A stretch of DNA of 64,000 nt from Albula goreensis. Lineage: Eukaryota > Chordata > Actinopteri > Albuliformes > Albulidae. Shown piece by piece: positions 35,640 through 48,315 of this stretch. The DNA lies in contig CM040744.1 in assembly GCA_022829145.1 (NCBI GenBank), forward strand, positions 744,001 to 808,000, in the 5' to 3' direction. The position numbers and the translations under genes are program-made. Under the pieces are notes generated by a model. It did no database searches. It had not been told where the DNA came from and saw nothing but the letters and a program-made list of their open reading frames with translations. Position 1 is the first letter of the stretch; each line of letters starts with the position of its first letter.

Positions 35640-36640
35640 TCTTTCTGACACCGCATGCTCACCCCTCCATAAAAAAAAAACGTCTTCAGTTCCATCTGGG
35701 CGTGACGGCCTCTGCTAAATGGTGTCATTAGCGCCGATATCTGCCGACTCATTTTACTTCCTGGATTACATCGTCTCTTGGAGCTTTTTCCTCCCAACCG
35801 TGAGACGAATTCAGCCCAAAAGTCTGATCTTGAAACACACTCTGTGTGTGTGCGCGCTACTGAGAGCATTGTGTGTTTTGCTTTGCCTCTGAACACAAGT
35901 CTAGCAAAGGGGATAGAAGGTGTCAGGTTTCTCAGTGTGCAGTCTCACCTCTCTTTGTCTTTTTTTTTTCTTCTGATTGTGAAAATGGCACTACAGTGTT
36001 TGCATGGCCATCAGGAAACTTGCTGTGTCAATGCCCTGTGTGGAGGAATGGGTGGGGGGGAAGGCGAGCAGCAGAGGGGGGGTGGAGTCAGGTTTGCTGT
36101 AAGGCAAAGTTACCTCACTGATCTCCATAAGGGAAGTGAATTTTTCCTGCTGTGATCATGGACTCTAGCTCCCCCTAGTGTCCAGATATAAAACAACAGC
36201 GACGTTGCTAACAACCTGCCAACCAGGCCTCAGGAGGAGCAAGGTTTGATCCTGGATGTGTTTGCATGCTGATTGGTCTTTGTAAACCACATGACTTAGA
36301 CACAGATCCATAACCAACTGGATAATGCCTTTCAATTCAGAGATATGATTTTCCAGATATTTTCCCCCAAATAAATAGGAAACGCTGATTTTTAAGACCC
36401 TAAATATGTTATCCTGAGACAGAGGACTTGGCAATGTCATAACTTTCTGCAGTCTGACGGCTGATTGCCGCAAAGCATCCTCTGCAATGAAATCAGGAAG
36501 ATTAATCAGGAAAATGGCTTGCAACACTTCCAGGTTTTCAACTTGAGCGACCTCATCTGACCGGTCATTGTGATTGGTGGAGCACCCATTGTGATGTCAT
36601 CAGCTGCTAACCGCTTACTCTCTTGGGTATTTGACATCAA
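35640..36640 (+). other. abhd17b intron, nothing recognised
   Basis: Low-complexity T and G runs lie near 35957 and 36053. No gene is seen. Confidence 0.55.
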
Positions 36641-36654
36641 GAAATGAACTTTGC

Positions 36655-36725
36655 ATTGCAAGTCACCCTGGATAAGAGCGTCTGCTGAATGCCTATAATG
36701 TCATGTAATGTAACGTCAAAGCCGG
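36655..36725 (+). repeat. SINE tail fragment
   Basis: GTCACCCTGGATAAGAGCG, then TCTGCTGAATGCCTATAATG, then TAATGTAA is the conserved 3' tail of a common fish tRNA-derived SINE, in + orientation. The tRNA-like head was not recognised upstream, so the copy is 5'-truncated or badly decayed. Confidence 0.65.
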
Positions 36726-37466
36726 GTCATGTGATGAACCGGGCGGGTTTCCTCACAAGGTGGTCATTGGGTGCAGTCCATTGGTTCTGATCACACTTTT
36801 CCAGGGGATACCAACAAATCTGTCACAATCATGACCCTAACAATGAGAGAGTGGGCCGTGGAACTATAAGTGGTTAGTCTAAAAGCAGACTGTGTGTCAG
36901 TCCAGAAGGAGAAGTAGTGAGACACACTCCATCCACACTCTCAGTGCTCTAAGAGTCTAGCTGAGAACCAGCTTAGTATTGCGGCATCAAGAGCATTTCT
37001 ATTTGGAAAAAATCACCGTAAGATTCACTGAATGTGTTCAGAGGAAAACCTATTACAAATATAGATACTGTATGTATTGTAATATAAATAAAATGTAACC
37101 ACCCCCTGGAGTTAAAATGGATAGCTGATCCTTTTAGTGTGGCTCACAGGTGACAGACTGAATTCTCTGTAGTTGTATAGCAGGGTAAGTGTTTCTGTGT
37201 CCCTCGCTCTCAGCTGAGGTATAGGTGTCAGTACTAACTGGCCAGCTGTTAGTATCTGTGTCAAATGTTTGCCTTGTGTAATTCATAATACATAATTAAT
37301 ATTTCCCCCCAGCTTGTTTGTTTAAAGAAAAAAGGCAAAGAACAGTCACTGAGCTGCTTTTCTAACACGTGTGCTTTTCTGTGTGTGTATGTGCGTGCAT
37401 GCACATTTGTGTGTGTTTCGTTTGTCATGCGCGTGCATGTGTGCGTGTTTCTGGTTCCTCCCTCAG
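36726..37466 (+). other. End of the second coding intron of abhd17b
   Basis: Unremarkable sequence with GT-rich text before the pyrimidine tract and the CTCAG acceptor (37462-37466). Confidence 0.7.
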
Positions 37467-37686
37467 CATCGACAAGATCTCCAAGGTAACGTCGCCTGTG
37501 CTGATCATCCACGGGACGGAGGACGAGGTGATCGACTTCTCGCATGGCCTGGCGCTGTACGAGCGCTGCCAGCGGCCAGTGGAGCCGCTTTGGGTGGAAG
37601 GCGCCGGACACAACGACGTGGAGCTCTACGGACAGTACCTGGAGCGGTTGAAACAGTTCGTGGCGCACGAGCTTGTCAACTTGTAG
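37467..37686 (+). CDS. abhd17b: abhd17b coding exon 3 (residues 216-288): catalytic Asp and His, stop
   Basis: This exon completes Asn216 and encodes the C-terminal third of the hydrolase. Catalytic Asp235 lies in [10 protein letters not shown] and catalytic His264 in [11 protein letters not shown]. With Ser170 from exon 2 the triad is intact. The protein ends [10 protein letters not shown] then TAG at 37684-37686. The spacing Ser170-Asp235-His264 and the total of 288 aa equal the values I recall for mammalian ABHD17B, so the gene looks fully functional. The acceptor CTCAG at 37462-37466 follows a TTCCTCC tract. Confidence 0.97.
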
Positions 37687-38328
37687 AAGGACCCTCCGCA
37701 CACTCGACAACTGTGAACTTTCATAGATTTTTTTGTTCAGTTTCGTTTTTTTTTTTTTTTTTTGTTAGTTTTTTTCGTTTTAATTGCACAGCGCATTTAT
37801 GCGACAGAACCAGAATGCCTGAGGACTCTGTTTGCAAGTCATGTTTGCTGCCTTTAAGAGAAAAAAAAATAACCAACCAAGTGATGTCCAGGTTATGATT
37901 TGCAGACGTTTAGCGATGACTGTTCTAATGCCAGAGACGTAACACACAATCTGTCCGGCATATCACCTGACAGTTTCATTGCACTTAAATGTTTTTTTTT
38001 TTCCTTTTTTTGTTTATTTTGTTCCATTGTATTTTATTCTTTTTTTTAAACAAATAATTCTTAAGTGTAAATGTTTGAGATTCAAAGGAGTACTGTAAAA
38101 AATGTAGACTCTTTCAATAGCTGTGCCAGTGTTGCCAAATGTCGAGCATATTGAAAAGCAGATTTTTATGGAAAACTTTTTAGAACATCTCGCATAAGCT
38201 GTACGATTTTTGTTTTTTCCCCCCCTCAAGAGATTTTATGTATGAAAGTTTTACAAATCAGTTGACTGATCGTTTACGTTTACTTTTGTTTCTCTCAGAC
38301 CACTATAAAATGCTGGATAAATCTAAGA

Positions 38329-38361
38329 AATAATAATAATAATAATAATAATAAATAATAA
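38329..38361 (+). repeat. (AAT)n microsatellite in the 3' UTR
   Basis: About ten AAT units with one interruption. Confidence 0.9.
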
Positions 38362-38572
38362 TCGTGATGATGAAAAGGCTCTTAACATTTTCAGAACGAA
38401 TCTTACTTCTAGCCATTTTTATCTGTAAACCATGTTAAAGTTTAATAAGTACCAAATTTGGGTAGTGTCTGTTACCTCTCTTGCTCAAGTGTTAGTTTGC
38501 CTAGGCCTAGTTTGGGGATCTGAATGAAGTTCACAGATCATCCTGTACAGATGTTCTTGTTAGATGAAGCTG

Positions 38573-38578
38573 AATAAA
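38573..38578 (+). promoter_or_regulatory. abhd17b: Proximal polyadenylation signal AATAAA
   Basis: A canonical AATAAA about 0.9 kb after the stop codon, followed by GT-rich text (TGTATGCTTGGTGAGG) suited to a downstream element. Confidence 0.6.
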
Positions 38579-38686
38579 CTGTATGCTTGGTGAGGAAAAA
38601 TGAAAAAAATCTCAGCTGTTTACTTTACGAAGATGAAGCCGAGGCATGGGCAAGGGGCGTTATCTCATTTTTCATCTTTTTAAACT

Positions 38687-38694
38687 TGTAAATA
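38687..38694 (+). promoter_or_regulatory. abhd17b: Pumilio-type element TGTAAATA
   Basis: An exact match to the UGUANAUA consensus for PUM proteins. It lies between the two AATAAA signals, so only the longer transcript would carry it. Confidence 0.4.
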
Positions 38695-38978
38695 ATGTTT
38701 TTACTTGATATTTTTATTTCCTCTCCGTTCATGTGTATTATTACTACTTCTATGACTACAGTTATTATAATATTATTATTGTTATTATGCATACATATTT
38801 GGTGAAACCATTTTAACGCGAGACTGAATGGTCGACGAACTCTTGCAGTTCAATCTGACCGATATCATTATTATTTTGTGTAAGATGCCTTTCATTATTG
38901 AAGGGACTGTTTAAATGTTATAATTATATAATAGTTATTATTGATTTAAAAAAAAAAAAAAAAACAATGGCTATAGGA

Positions 38979-38984
38979 AATAAA
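38979..38984 (+). promoter_or_regulatory. abhd17b: Distal polyadenylation signal AATAAA
   Basis: AATAAA followed within 30 bp by TTGTGTGGCTGCTGTGTTG, a good GT-rich downstream element. This makes it the best candidate for the main 3' end. Confidence 0.65.
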
Positions 38985-39003
38985 CTGTATTTGAGAGAAG
39001 AAA

Positions 39004-42000
39004 CCCAGGTTGTGTGGCTGCTGTGTTGAATCGTGAGTCTGATCCCGCCCACCCTGAGAACGCCGTGTGCCCTAAGCGGGCCGGCGGCCATGTTGGATAG
39101 GACCTGTCACCATTCCACATGTTCATGTATGCCCGATTTGATTTCAGATTCTATGGCATATCTATTACAACCTACACAGTGCAGCTATTCAGAACGGTCT
39201 CTTTGATGAAGATCCTCTCTGAGAAGCTTGAGCTAAAGTTTGACTGCTAACCTGTTTCATAGACAAGCCAGCACTCTTCACTTAGAAGCAGGTCACCTTT
39301 TTACCCACATTTTCACACCAACCAAGTTATTTTGAAAGATTTATCTACAATTCCTTCTTTCCGCTAGGAGACTGCAGGATTTTTTCTTTCACTAAATTAA
39401 ATCAGGTTTTGTATGTTACCAAAACCCCCCATTCAGGATGGATGCCACATTTAACACGAGTAATTCTCATCAAACTGGCAGCGGTGTTTTGTCTCCGAGC
39501 TTCATATCTATGGAATTCAAGTCGACAGCGGATAAAGCATTGTGATGTAATACAGGGACTTGTGGGAGTACCCTTTCCATTGGACGGGCGGCGGAATGCG
39601 AGAGTGCCGCTGTCTCCTTCTGCTGTGAAATAATTTAAGACTCGTCCTTTATCGACGTCCTCTTGTGTCCAGATAAGACGTTTAACGAGGTTAAGATACA
39701 CATCTCCTTTTGATCTTTTGTGGCCTGTGGAGTGTTAAATAGTCACTCTGTTGTGTGGGTGGCTTAATGGCAGTAACTGGAGCAGTATGTTCTTATTAGC
39801 GATTCAAATTAAGTACAGGATCACTGACGGACACCCAGAACGTCTGTGAGGTTCAGGGTAATGGAGAACCTGCTCAGGAATAAGGAAGCCTACACACGGA
39901 TTTCTCCTGGTTGTGTTAGTGTTGAATAATCAATCAAAACTAATCCATTTTGGTTTGAGGGCGTGTCCTTTTTTGTGATGCAATATTAGGAGAAAATGTG
40001 AAGTGGAACCCCCTTCCCCCTTAATACACACAAACACGCACATCATCTTTTTCAGGTTCTGTACCTTTCATCTGAGGTCACCCATCTAGACTGAAAATGG
40101 TGCTCGATCCTCATTCTGGTTTATTGAAGAGTATCAGGTATTTTAGGTATTTTTGTTCTGAGTGTTTTTCAGTGCCTTTACAATTTTTTCAAAATGAGTG
40201 GTTAGCTCTTTATCACTGTTACTCTTAAAAGCCCATCTGGCTGTGTGTGGCATTGTCAGTTATATATTACAACCTGTGGTTTGAAAAGGGTTTAACACAA
40301 TGAACCTGGTCTGAAACCAAAGTATGAGTGTTTTGTTCCCTCCTACAATGATTTCTCAAATATCATTCACCATGATGCATGTTCCTGTACATATGTACCT
40401 ATCTCATTCCTAAAGGTGTAGAGAAAATGAAGGATAATTTTTCCAGTTAGTTCTGTGAGGTACAACATCACCACTCTCTGCTTCTTTCATGAGTATGTCT
40501 TTGCATAAGATCAGGTGAAAACTGTGATAAGTTTGGCTAGAGTGGACCTTGAAAGTGTTTCTCCTGACATGTTGAACGTGAGGATGACAGCCAGTGTTGC
40601 CATGGTGATTAACCTCGGCTTCTGCGTGACGTGACTCTGCAGCGCGCATATTCCCAGAGCGCTAATGAGAGCAGCTTGTCTGCGCACATTTGCATGTGAG
40701 AGCCACCGTGCGATGTCAACCTGTCTTGATGAGACCCGCAAGGTACGTGCTACGCTCCAAATTAAACACGCAGTCAGTCGGTGTCCTTCCAAGCATTGTC
40801 ATTCCTTATATCCTTTAGACTGTTGCATTACATGATATGCTCATTAAACTCATTTCCCAGTATGCAAAGCAGCGGCGCATAGAGCCATAGGCCACTGATA
40901 CAGGGCACTCATTTTAATGTTTCCTAGACAGATATCGACCTGGTATTTAATTACGTGATAGATGTGTCATGACTTGCTAAGAAGTGTACAGTGTTAAAGT
41001 CTAGTGGTCTGAACCGAAGGCTAATCCACTTCTATTTTACATGTCTGATATTTAGCATAACACCTTTTCAATGTCACTCACTGGTTTAATGCAGATATAG
41101 TGTCTAAACAAAGACTTTTTGGATACACACCTCCCCCTCAAACCACTCATACATTAAAATGTTTGGATGCTGTCTTTTGACAGATTATGGGATGCATTTA
41201 TGCACTGACAGCACTAGAACCAGTTTTAATTGCCAGTGTCATCTTGTTGTCAGTGTATGCTAAACCATATTGTTTAATTGTCAATCAGCACAGTCAAGGT
41301 GCTAATCTTTCTTAGTGTCTGTATTTATCATATAGCCAGTCTTCAGAAGCATCACAGAACATTGGGAGTGTGTTAATAATTTAAACTTATTATGAAATTA
41401 TTGGGGAGGGAGCATTGGGGTTCCCCCACCCAACTGTATTGAATCCCAGGGCAACATGAACACAGGGCAGAGTGGACAGGTGGAACCGGCTTCACAAACC
41501 CTTATTTAAATCATAAATCTTTCACATCACCAAAGATTCTGTGTGTGTGTTTCTGTTCTCTTTGGCTTTTCCCTGAAATGACTCAAAACTAAAATCTCTG
41601 AATGTACATTTTCCAGCCAGGAAAGAACTCCTGTATTGACTTTTGAGAAGTGCTTTTGAAAAGAGACGGTATAACACAAGGAAACAAAAACATTGAGTTA
41701 AGCATATCATGTGACAGGCCATATGTTTATGACATCCCAGGCGGCCTTGAAGGGCTTGCCTGCCTGTTTTGTTCTGTGCTTCTCCTTTATTTTTACATCC
41801 AGTGAAACTCCACTAATTCCTAAGGGTGGTCTCAAATGACCAGGCTACGTCTGGAGCGCTTAGCTGCCCCATTTTACAGGCATATCGTTTGATGTTCCCA
41901 CTTGAAGATGGCAGTAAAGGTGTCAGTGTTTAATTCGTTTAAAAACAAAGCGATCTCATTCTCTCCACATAAATTCATGAATTTGAAATCCTCCGACGTA

Positions 42001-44300
42001 GGGGGAAGCATAACTCACGAGCGTGTGACGGCGGGGCGAAGGGAAAGCAGATTGAATTAGATGACCAACAGAGCCACCCTTTGTAGAGCGCATAGCTGCA
42101 CATTCATCAAGAAATAATACCCAGGGACCGCTCCAGTGGAAGTGATGTAACGGTCTCCAAATGCAAACGGTCTCAATGGAGAGTGTTGTTTCTGCTCAGC
42201 TCTATTGTTATCTATTGGAAATACGCTTCACTTTCATTTGTCTGGCGTGCCGTTGTCCCTTCGATTGTTGTTCACGTTTCTTCTATTCCGCGCAGTTGGG
42301 TGTGAAACAAAGTCGTTGCTTTTTTGTTTTGCAATGCAGATAGAAAGAATACTTTATTATAGGGACGACAATCCATGCAGCCATGCAACACCAAGCACAG
42401 TGGTAGTTTGATGATTTGTGACCTCACTCAAGAATTCAACCAGTACAATAGCTGTAATTTGTTTGGGCCAGGCAGCTGCCATTACCTCAAATCAAAAGGA
42501 CCTTGTCTATGACCTTTGAACTGCGTACCCTTAGAGTAGGACAAAGATAACCCTTGTAAATATTGTTCCTATGCAGGAGAGGAGGAGGAGGAGGAGGAGA
42601 AAAGGAGAAAAAGAGGGGGAAGAATATGACCAAGGACCCCATATAAACTGTAAAAAAAGCATTTTAAAACTATCCATTCATACTGTTTCTACAATTACGT
42701 GATAGGACAATGTCACTGATTGGCTAAAGAGTTCATACATCCTATCTGAAAGGTCTAAGCCTGGCAAAGTGGCTAGCTGTCTCAGCTCCAGGGCTGTGGT
42801 TCTGCAGCCCTGGGCTGATATAAAGTTGGTATAGTGATTCTCAGTCTTGGTCCCAGTGAGAAGAGATAAGCAGAGGGTGACATTGGATGTGCACACGGGC
42901 TGGTTGATGTGGCGTATCTTTTTTTTTAGGTAAGCTCCTGCTTCTGCTGAAGTCGTCTGCCCCGCCACTCTCACCAGCGGGTCAGATAATAATGATTAAC
43001 CTTAGTATAAAAAAAAAAAAACATCGTCATTAAACTGAAAATGGAGCTCCCATCAGCATTAGCTACGAACAGCATTCGCTCCCTGTCCTTCCTGTAATTA
43101 GCTACAGGATAACATCCTTATCCTCCCCAGCTAAGACTCCAACAAACACTTTTCGCAACTACTGCAGTGTGAAAGCGCTGACACACCACCTGGAACATTG
43201 TGATATTCATTTTATTCCATAAAGAATCTATTTATAAATTGAGGAAGAACATCACCTGTATGATTGTTTGGCTTTTAGTCAACTAGTATGAACTAATATT
43301 TCTATCTGAAAGTTGCTATTTTCAGCATTGTCGGTGTTAGCTATTTATCATGCCAATGTGACCGATCTTTTGTTTTTTCCATGAGGCTTTATAGAGCGCC
43401 CTCTACTGGTCAGTACTTGTTTCTTCCCTATTGCCACTAAGATCATCTGAGTAATGAAATGAATGTGACGACCCCCCTCCCCTTGAACATAGCCTACCTT
43501 AATGGAGACTAATTTTAAGGACATTTTGACAACTTCCATATCATTTGTGCCTGGAACAAATGCCCCCTTACCCCCATCACAGTTGCTTACATGATAGCAT
43601 CATCCTTATCTGTAGATAGGTTGATAGCAGCTGTCCTGCTAACAACATAGCAAGCAAGCTAGCTAGATAACTGGCTGACATTAGCTTGTCAGCCCAAAAG
43701 GTCTGTTAGGTTTGTCAAGCACATACATGTAATTCTGTTGTTTTATTTCAGTCAAGTTTGACAATTATTTGCCACTGTCATTCAAAATTATATTGTAGAT
43801 TCCCATTGGGTTAATGTTTTTGGGAAGATCACTAAAAACCTAAAGATAACTAATCTCAAAAACAGCAGTTAAAAACGTTTCATTAATCGTAGGTCTCTTT
43901 TAATGGCAATTTTAAAGTCCGCCGCCCTCCTGTTAACAGGCTACATTAATTATGGCTCTGAAAACCTACAAATGTCGAGCAACATTTATGTTTCATTCAT
44001 TGCGGGCCCCCACATCTATGACAGATGCAGGATTTGCGCCATAAAGTCTACAATATATGTGAGCGATCGCTTTATAAAGAGACTAATGACAGCTTTAAAT
44101 GTACTTACTCATCGGTGGGTCAGACAATCGAAAAAAGAGAGAAAAATACCAATCTCACTGCCTCATAAATACTCTGGTATCTTCTCCCAGTTTCACTGCG
44201 TCAACACAGTGCACATTCAAACATACCCCGCTTGTGCGCCTCCCGGTTTGTGTCAATAGGTGGAGTGCGCCGTACGTTGTGAGAGTGATAGCTCCACTTC
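39004..44300. other. Intergenic DNA between abhd17b and cemip2
   Basis: No coding gene is recognised. It contains a (GGA)n run (42576-42600) and scattered A/T runs. Open frames are short and lack family signatures. Confidence 0.6.
42576..42600 (+). repeat. (GGA)n microsatellite
   Basis: About eight GGA units followed by purine-rich DNA. Confidence 0.9.
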
Positions 44301-44548
44301 TCATTTTTGGCCACTCCTTCACCGCGTCCGCCTCCAATGCAAATCTCCTGTCTCACTTCCTCTATAAGCCGCCGCTGGAGTAGGGGCTGGCGGAGTTCAG
44401 CCTCGAAGAAAAACATCATGTAAAAAAGTATATAAAGACTATTATTAGCTAGTCATATTAATCAGTCTGTCTTCCGTGTGCTTGGGAATATTCTGCGGCT
44501 GGACTGAGAGCGGATGGCAAGTGGAGAAACAGAGTAGATCTTTCAGAG
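44300..44548 (+). promoter_or_regulatory. cemip2: Candidate cemip2 promoter and noncoding first exon
   Basis: A CTATAAG TATA-like motif (about 44361-44367) is followed by a GC-rich start region (GCCGCCGCTGGAGTAGGGGC). Transcribed-looking sequence then ends in TTTCAGAG followed by GTGAGCGA, a good splice donor at 44548/44549. The first coding exon of cemip2 (acceptor at 49315-49316) needs an upstream noncoding exon, as in mammalian CEMIP2. This is the best candidate I can see between the two genes, but it is inferred from motifs only. Confidence 0.35.
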
Positions 44549-46072
44549 GTGAGCGACCACTCTCTCGCACATTGTTTGAATCCTTCACTGGGGCAATTTC
44601 GCTGAGACACTGAAACACACCGTAAACGCTAAGGTTTTTGAACAACATTCCAAATAGGAGAGAAACTTGTATTTTGTTGCGCAAAAGGGTTTTTGCATTT
44701 TCAACACTCCTTGCAAGCTATGTTGCAGCGTGGTTTACTGTAGTAATAACTACACTGTAGATGCTGTTGGACTCGGTCGTACGCTACATTATGAGGTCAG
44801 TTACTCTGACAATCAACCAGTTGCAAAATAGTAGCGAACGTGGAAACTGCAACTACATTATTGAGGTAATGAATATTTGTACTCAAGATTGTGCAATAAG
44901 GTCACTTCAACATTTACTTAACTCCCGTTTAAACAACTATTTACGTTTCTTAATCTGAAAATGGCACGAAAAACTGCAGTTTGGTATTTGACAAAAAATA
45001 GCCCGTATAAAAGAAGAAACCGTAAACATACAGAAAATGCCATACTACAAAGTCTTAAAAAAGTACGTATGGATTTTCTTTGCTGAGAATAATATACTAA
45101 ACTATTAAAAATGGTACAGTCAAACCTGACAGATTCTTTTTCATAGTCATGTTAAGTACAGTAGCCAATTACTGCACCGCTAAGGAACGGATTCACAGGT
45201 AACCATAGTGTAATGTATAATGCTCACTTGACAATAAGCAGATCTGGGCGGTTTACTCAGCAGAAGTTTGAAGTGAAGTCTTACCATCGGAGGGAGAGCT
45301 AACCATCTTTCCGAGCGAACTTTTTCCCCGCTGTCAGTGGTGCATATGTGGAGTGCACAGTGGCGCGGTGGAAGGAAAGCCCGTAGTGCCACGCGACCAG
45401 TTAAACAGCTATTAAAATCTTACAAGCGGACCCGCAGTTAATAAACGAGTTTTTTTGGCCGGCACTATGAAAGATTGTCGCACCGGTAGATTTCCTTTCC
45501 GTGAAAAACCCCAACTACTTGAGTTTGTTGAAGTGAGAAGAAAAAAAAAACATTGAAGTTAAAATCAGGACAGGATGTAGGAAAATGTTAGAACAGCACT
45601 TACATAACAGTCTAAAGCGGTATGTATCTTAAAATTATTATTGAGTCTTGTTGTAAATCAAGGGTGTGTTGTCAAGCAATGGTTACAAGCAGAGTATACA
45701 GTATTTGTTAAATTTGAGAGTATCGGTTCCATCTTTAACACCAGACTGGACTCTGTTGTGGTTGCAGCCAAAACAGAATCTTAGACGACCAAGTCATGAG
45801 AAAAATTGAGTAAAATGTCACCCAAATCTCTTATTTAAGTGAGTTTAAGAGAACACTTTCATGTGGTTATGCCTCAGTGTCATGAACACAGTATAGCTGC
45901 GATAAAGTTACATTACACTTATCTCACAAAAACAAACTTCTTGCCCAAGTGATTTTGGTTGTTGAAGACAGTAATTAGAGGGTATGTGTTTTGGTTCTCC
46001 AGGTCCCCCTCTGTTTTTATCCACTCCACCATGCCACACTGTCGCAGATCTGTGTTCGGGATGTGCTGTGTC

Positions 46073-46075
<3 letters not shown>
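44549..46075 (+). other. Probable cemip2 first intron, part 1
   Basis: No gene or clear repeat is seen. Confidence 0.5.
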
Positions 46076-46140
<65 letters not shown>

Positions 46141-46231
46141 AGGGCTGGGCTGTGTGTCTGTGGGGGTGTGTGCATGCGTGCATGACTGTGTGTGTGTGAG
46201 TGTGAGAGAGGGCTCAGCTGCCTGTCTGTTG

Positions 46232-46324
<93 letters not shown>
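46076..46324 (+). repeat. Compound (GT)n array with duplicated spacer
   Basis: (GT)n at 46076-46123 and 46234-46324 flank a spacer made of two related segments, each of the form GAGAG-GGGCT-CTGTCTGT-GGGGTGTG. The whole block is an expanded duplicated microsatellite. Confidence 0.9.
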
Positions 46325-46325
<1 letters not shown>

Positions 46326-47795
46326 TAGAGTGGTTTGGAGGCTTGCCCTCAGAGGTGTGGTTGTGGCTGTGGTTTTCACCATCAACCCAATTTCCTGTGC
46401 CAGGAGGACACTTTTGGCCTCAAGTGCAACCCAGAGCCCCTCCCTTGAAAAAGCCTCCTTAAGCTAACCCAATACAGAGACCCCGTCCCATTAGACCACA
46501 GCGCTCCCCAACAAAGATCATGGTTTGATCCTCCATCACCTTTGATGGTCCCCCTTTCCTTCCTTTCCAATGTGAGCACCAATAAACTGCATATGTCCAC
46601 TAGGACAGAAAGAAACAACATTGAAATACTTCAGTAATTTTCACTTGATAACCTTCATATGTTTGCAGCTACAAATACATTCTAATAGTCTTGCCTTTTA
46701 TTGTATATTCTCCAGATATCCAAACACTGATCCAAACAGTAAATGTGGGCATTGAAGCTTGTGCCTGCTGTGAGCCTGCATGAGAACAGGAATATGTGCA
46801 TGGTTAAATATCTGCGAATTCATTTTATTTTTATGAGGTGTCATGAAGTTTTTAAAAACTGAAAATGACAAACAGGCATGTTGATTAGTTGATCATGCCA
46901 AGTAGCTGTTACCAGGGAGATGGTTCCCAGGAGATGGTTCCCAGGAGATGGGGGGCAACAGCTGAAGAGTGGGCGTGGTCTTGTAAATGGGGGGATTATG
47001 TGTGGAACCACATGGCCAACCCTCTGTGAGCCCCAAGTGGGACAGAACACCTATAATGTGGTCGTAGCTCAAAAAAATAGAACCTTATATGATCACAGCG
47101 TGGGGCGAATTGTATAACACTTCACCCAAATCTGTAATTTAAGTGACATTAAGAAAACACCCAAAATATTACATATGGTTAAGCAACGTTGTACAACCAG
47201 AAAAGTCTTAGAAGTTATTTTAAAAAATGTTTTCCCCCTTTTTAAATTTATGTTTCTATAAACTTAAGTGGTTTGTGGTGGGTTTTTTCTTTTGTTTAGT
47301 GTAAACCAGGAAGTACAGTGACTGAAACAGCCGAGTCATCTTGAATTTTGCTTTTTTTTATCATGTTCATTTCTTTTTAAAATGTAATTATTCTTTTGGT
47401 TCAGAATCACAAACATGTGCGAATGCCAAAAAAACAAACAAACAAATCTATATTTCCTTTGAAGTGTTTGATATGAATTCACATATAATCTGGCTCATAT
47501 GTGCCACATACGTTGATTGAATCGTACCATAAATAGTGCTACCATGTTCTTTTGGACAAGGAGAACAAAAATATGATGTGTTGTAAGATGTCTAGAGCGA
47601 TGCATTCTGACCAGCTTGGTTTGATATTTTTTCTAGAAGAAATGTAGGCCTAATGTATGCCTAATGTTTTGTGTGTGTTTATGTGCTTTGTGGAAGTGTT
47701 AAGGGCTGAAGGGGTGTGAATAGGGCCGCTTGGGGAGGTAAGATGATGAATTCTGTTTGCACAAATCCATTTGCTCTCGTTACCAGTCTGGGACA
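46325..47795 (+). other. Probable cemip2 first intron, part 2
   Basis: A small direct repeat GATGGTTCCCAGGA lies at about 46919-46948. No gene is seen. Confidence 0.55.
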
Positions 47796-47799
47796 GCCG

Positions 47800-47882
47800 C
47801 CCTCTGAGATAATACATGAAATTCACAGGTGGACCGAGGGTGGTCAGACCCTCTCTGCAGGAATGTGTGTGTCTTCTGGGTG

Positions 47883-47930
<48 letters not shown>

Positions 47931-48062
47931 ACACTGTGTCCCTCAGGGATAATTTATGAAATTCACAGGTGGACTGAGGGTGGTCAGACCCCCTCTCTAG
48001 GAATGTGTGTGTCTTCTGGGTGCGTGTGTGTGTGTGTGTATGCATGTAGAACACTGTGTCCT
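47800..48062 (+). repeat. 140-bp tandem duplication carrying GT arrays
   Basis: GAAATTCACAGGTGGAC begins at 47818 and again at 47958, a period of 140 bp. Both copies continue through AGGGTGGTCAGACC, TGTGTGTCTTCTGGGTGC, a (GT)n array and TAGAACACTGTGTCC. The first copy has the longer GT array (47885-47927). Confidence 0.9.
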
Positions 48063-48179
48063 TGGCGTATTTGCCTGGACATGCGTGTGTGTGTGTGTGT
48101 GCGTGCGCGCATATGCACATGTTTAACGGGTGCGTTTATGCGTCACCTTCTCGGACCACAGACGCTGTGAGCGAACAGG

Positions 48180-48315
48180 CCAGATTGAGCCCTGGTCCTC
48201 CGTCCTGACCCAGGGCTGGGTTGGGGTAGATTGAGCCCTGGTCCACTGTCCTGACCCTGGGCTGGCCTGGGATAGACTGGGCCCTGCTCCTCTACCCTGA
48301 CGCTAGGCTTGGCTG
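48180..48315 (+). repeat. 46-bp minisatellite, about 3 copies
   Basis: Units begin AGATTGAGCCCTG at 48182 and 48228 and AGACTGGGCCCTG at 48274, a 46-bp period. They share GTCCT and CCTGACCC.GGGCTGG segments. The repeat is GC-rich. Confidence 0.85.

Larger units (their letters stand above)
37687..39003 (+). other. abhd17b: abhd17b 3' UTR
   Basis: AT-rich untranslated region with long T tracts (37747-37763, 37992-38012), an (AAT)n run (38329-38361), a Pumilio-type site and two AATAAA signals. The more distal signal gives a UTR of about 1.3 kb. The end is inferred from the signal positions. Confidence 0.7.

Noticed and set aside
46470..46560. Possible tRNA-like head (GGTTTGATCC near 46523)
   Set aside because: The B-box match is isolated and the surrounding text does not align with the SINE at 62965-63222.
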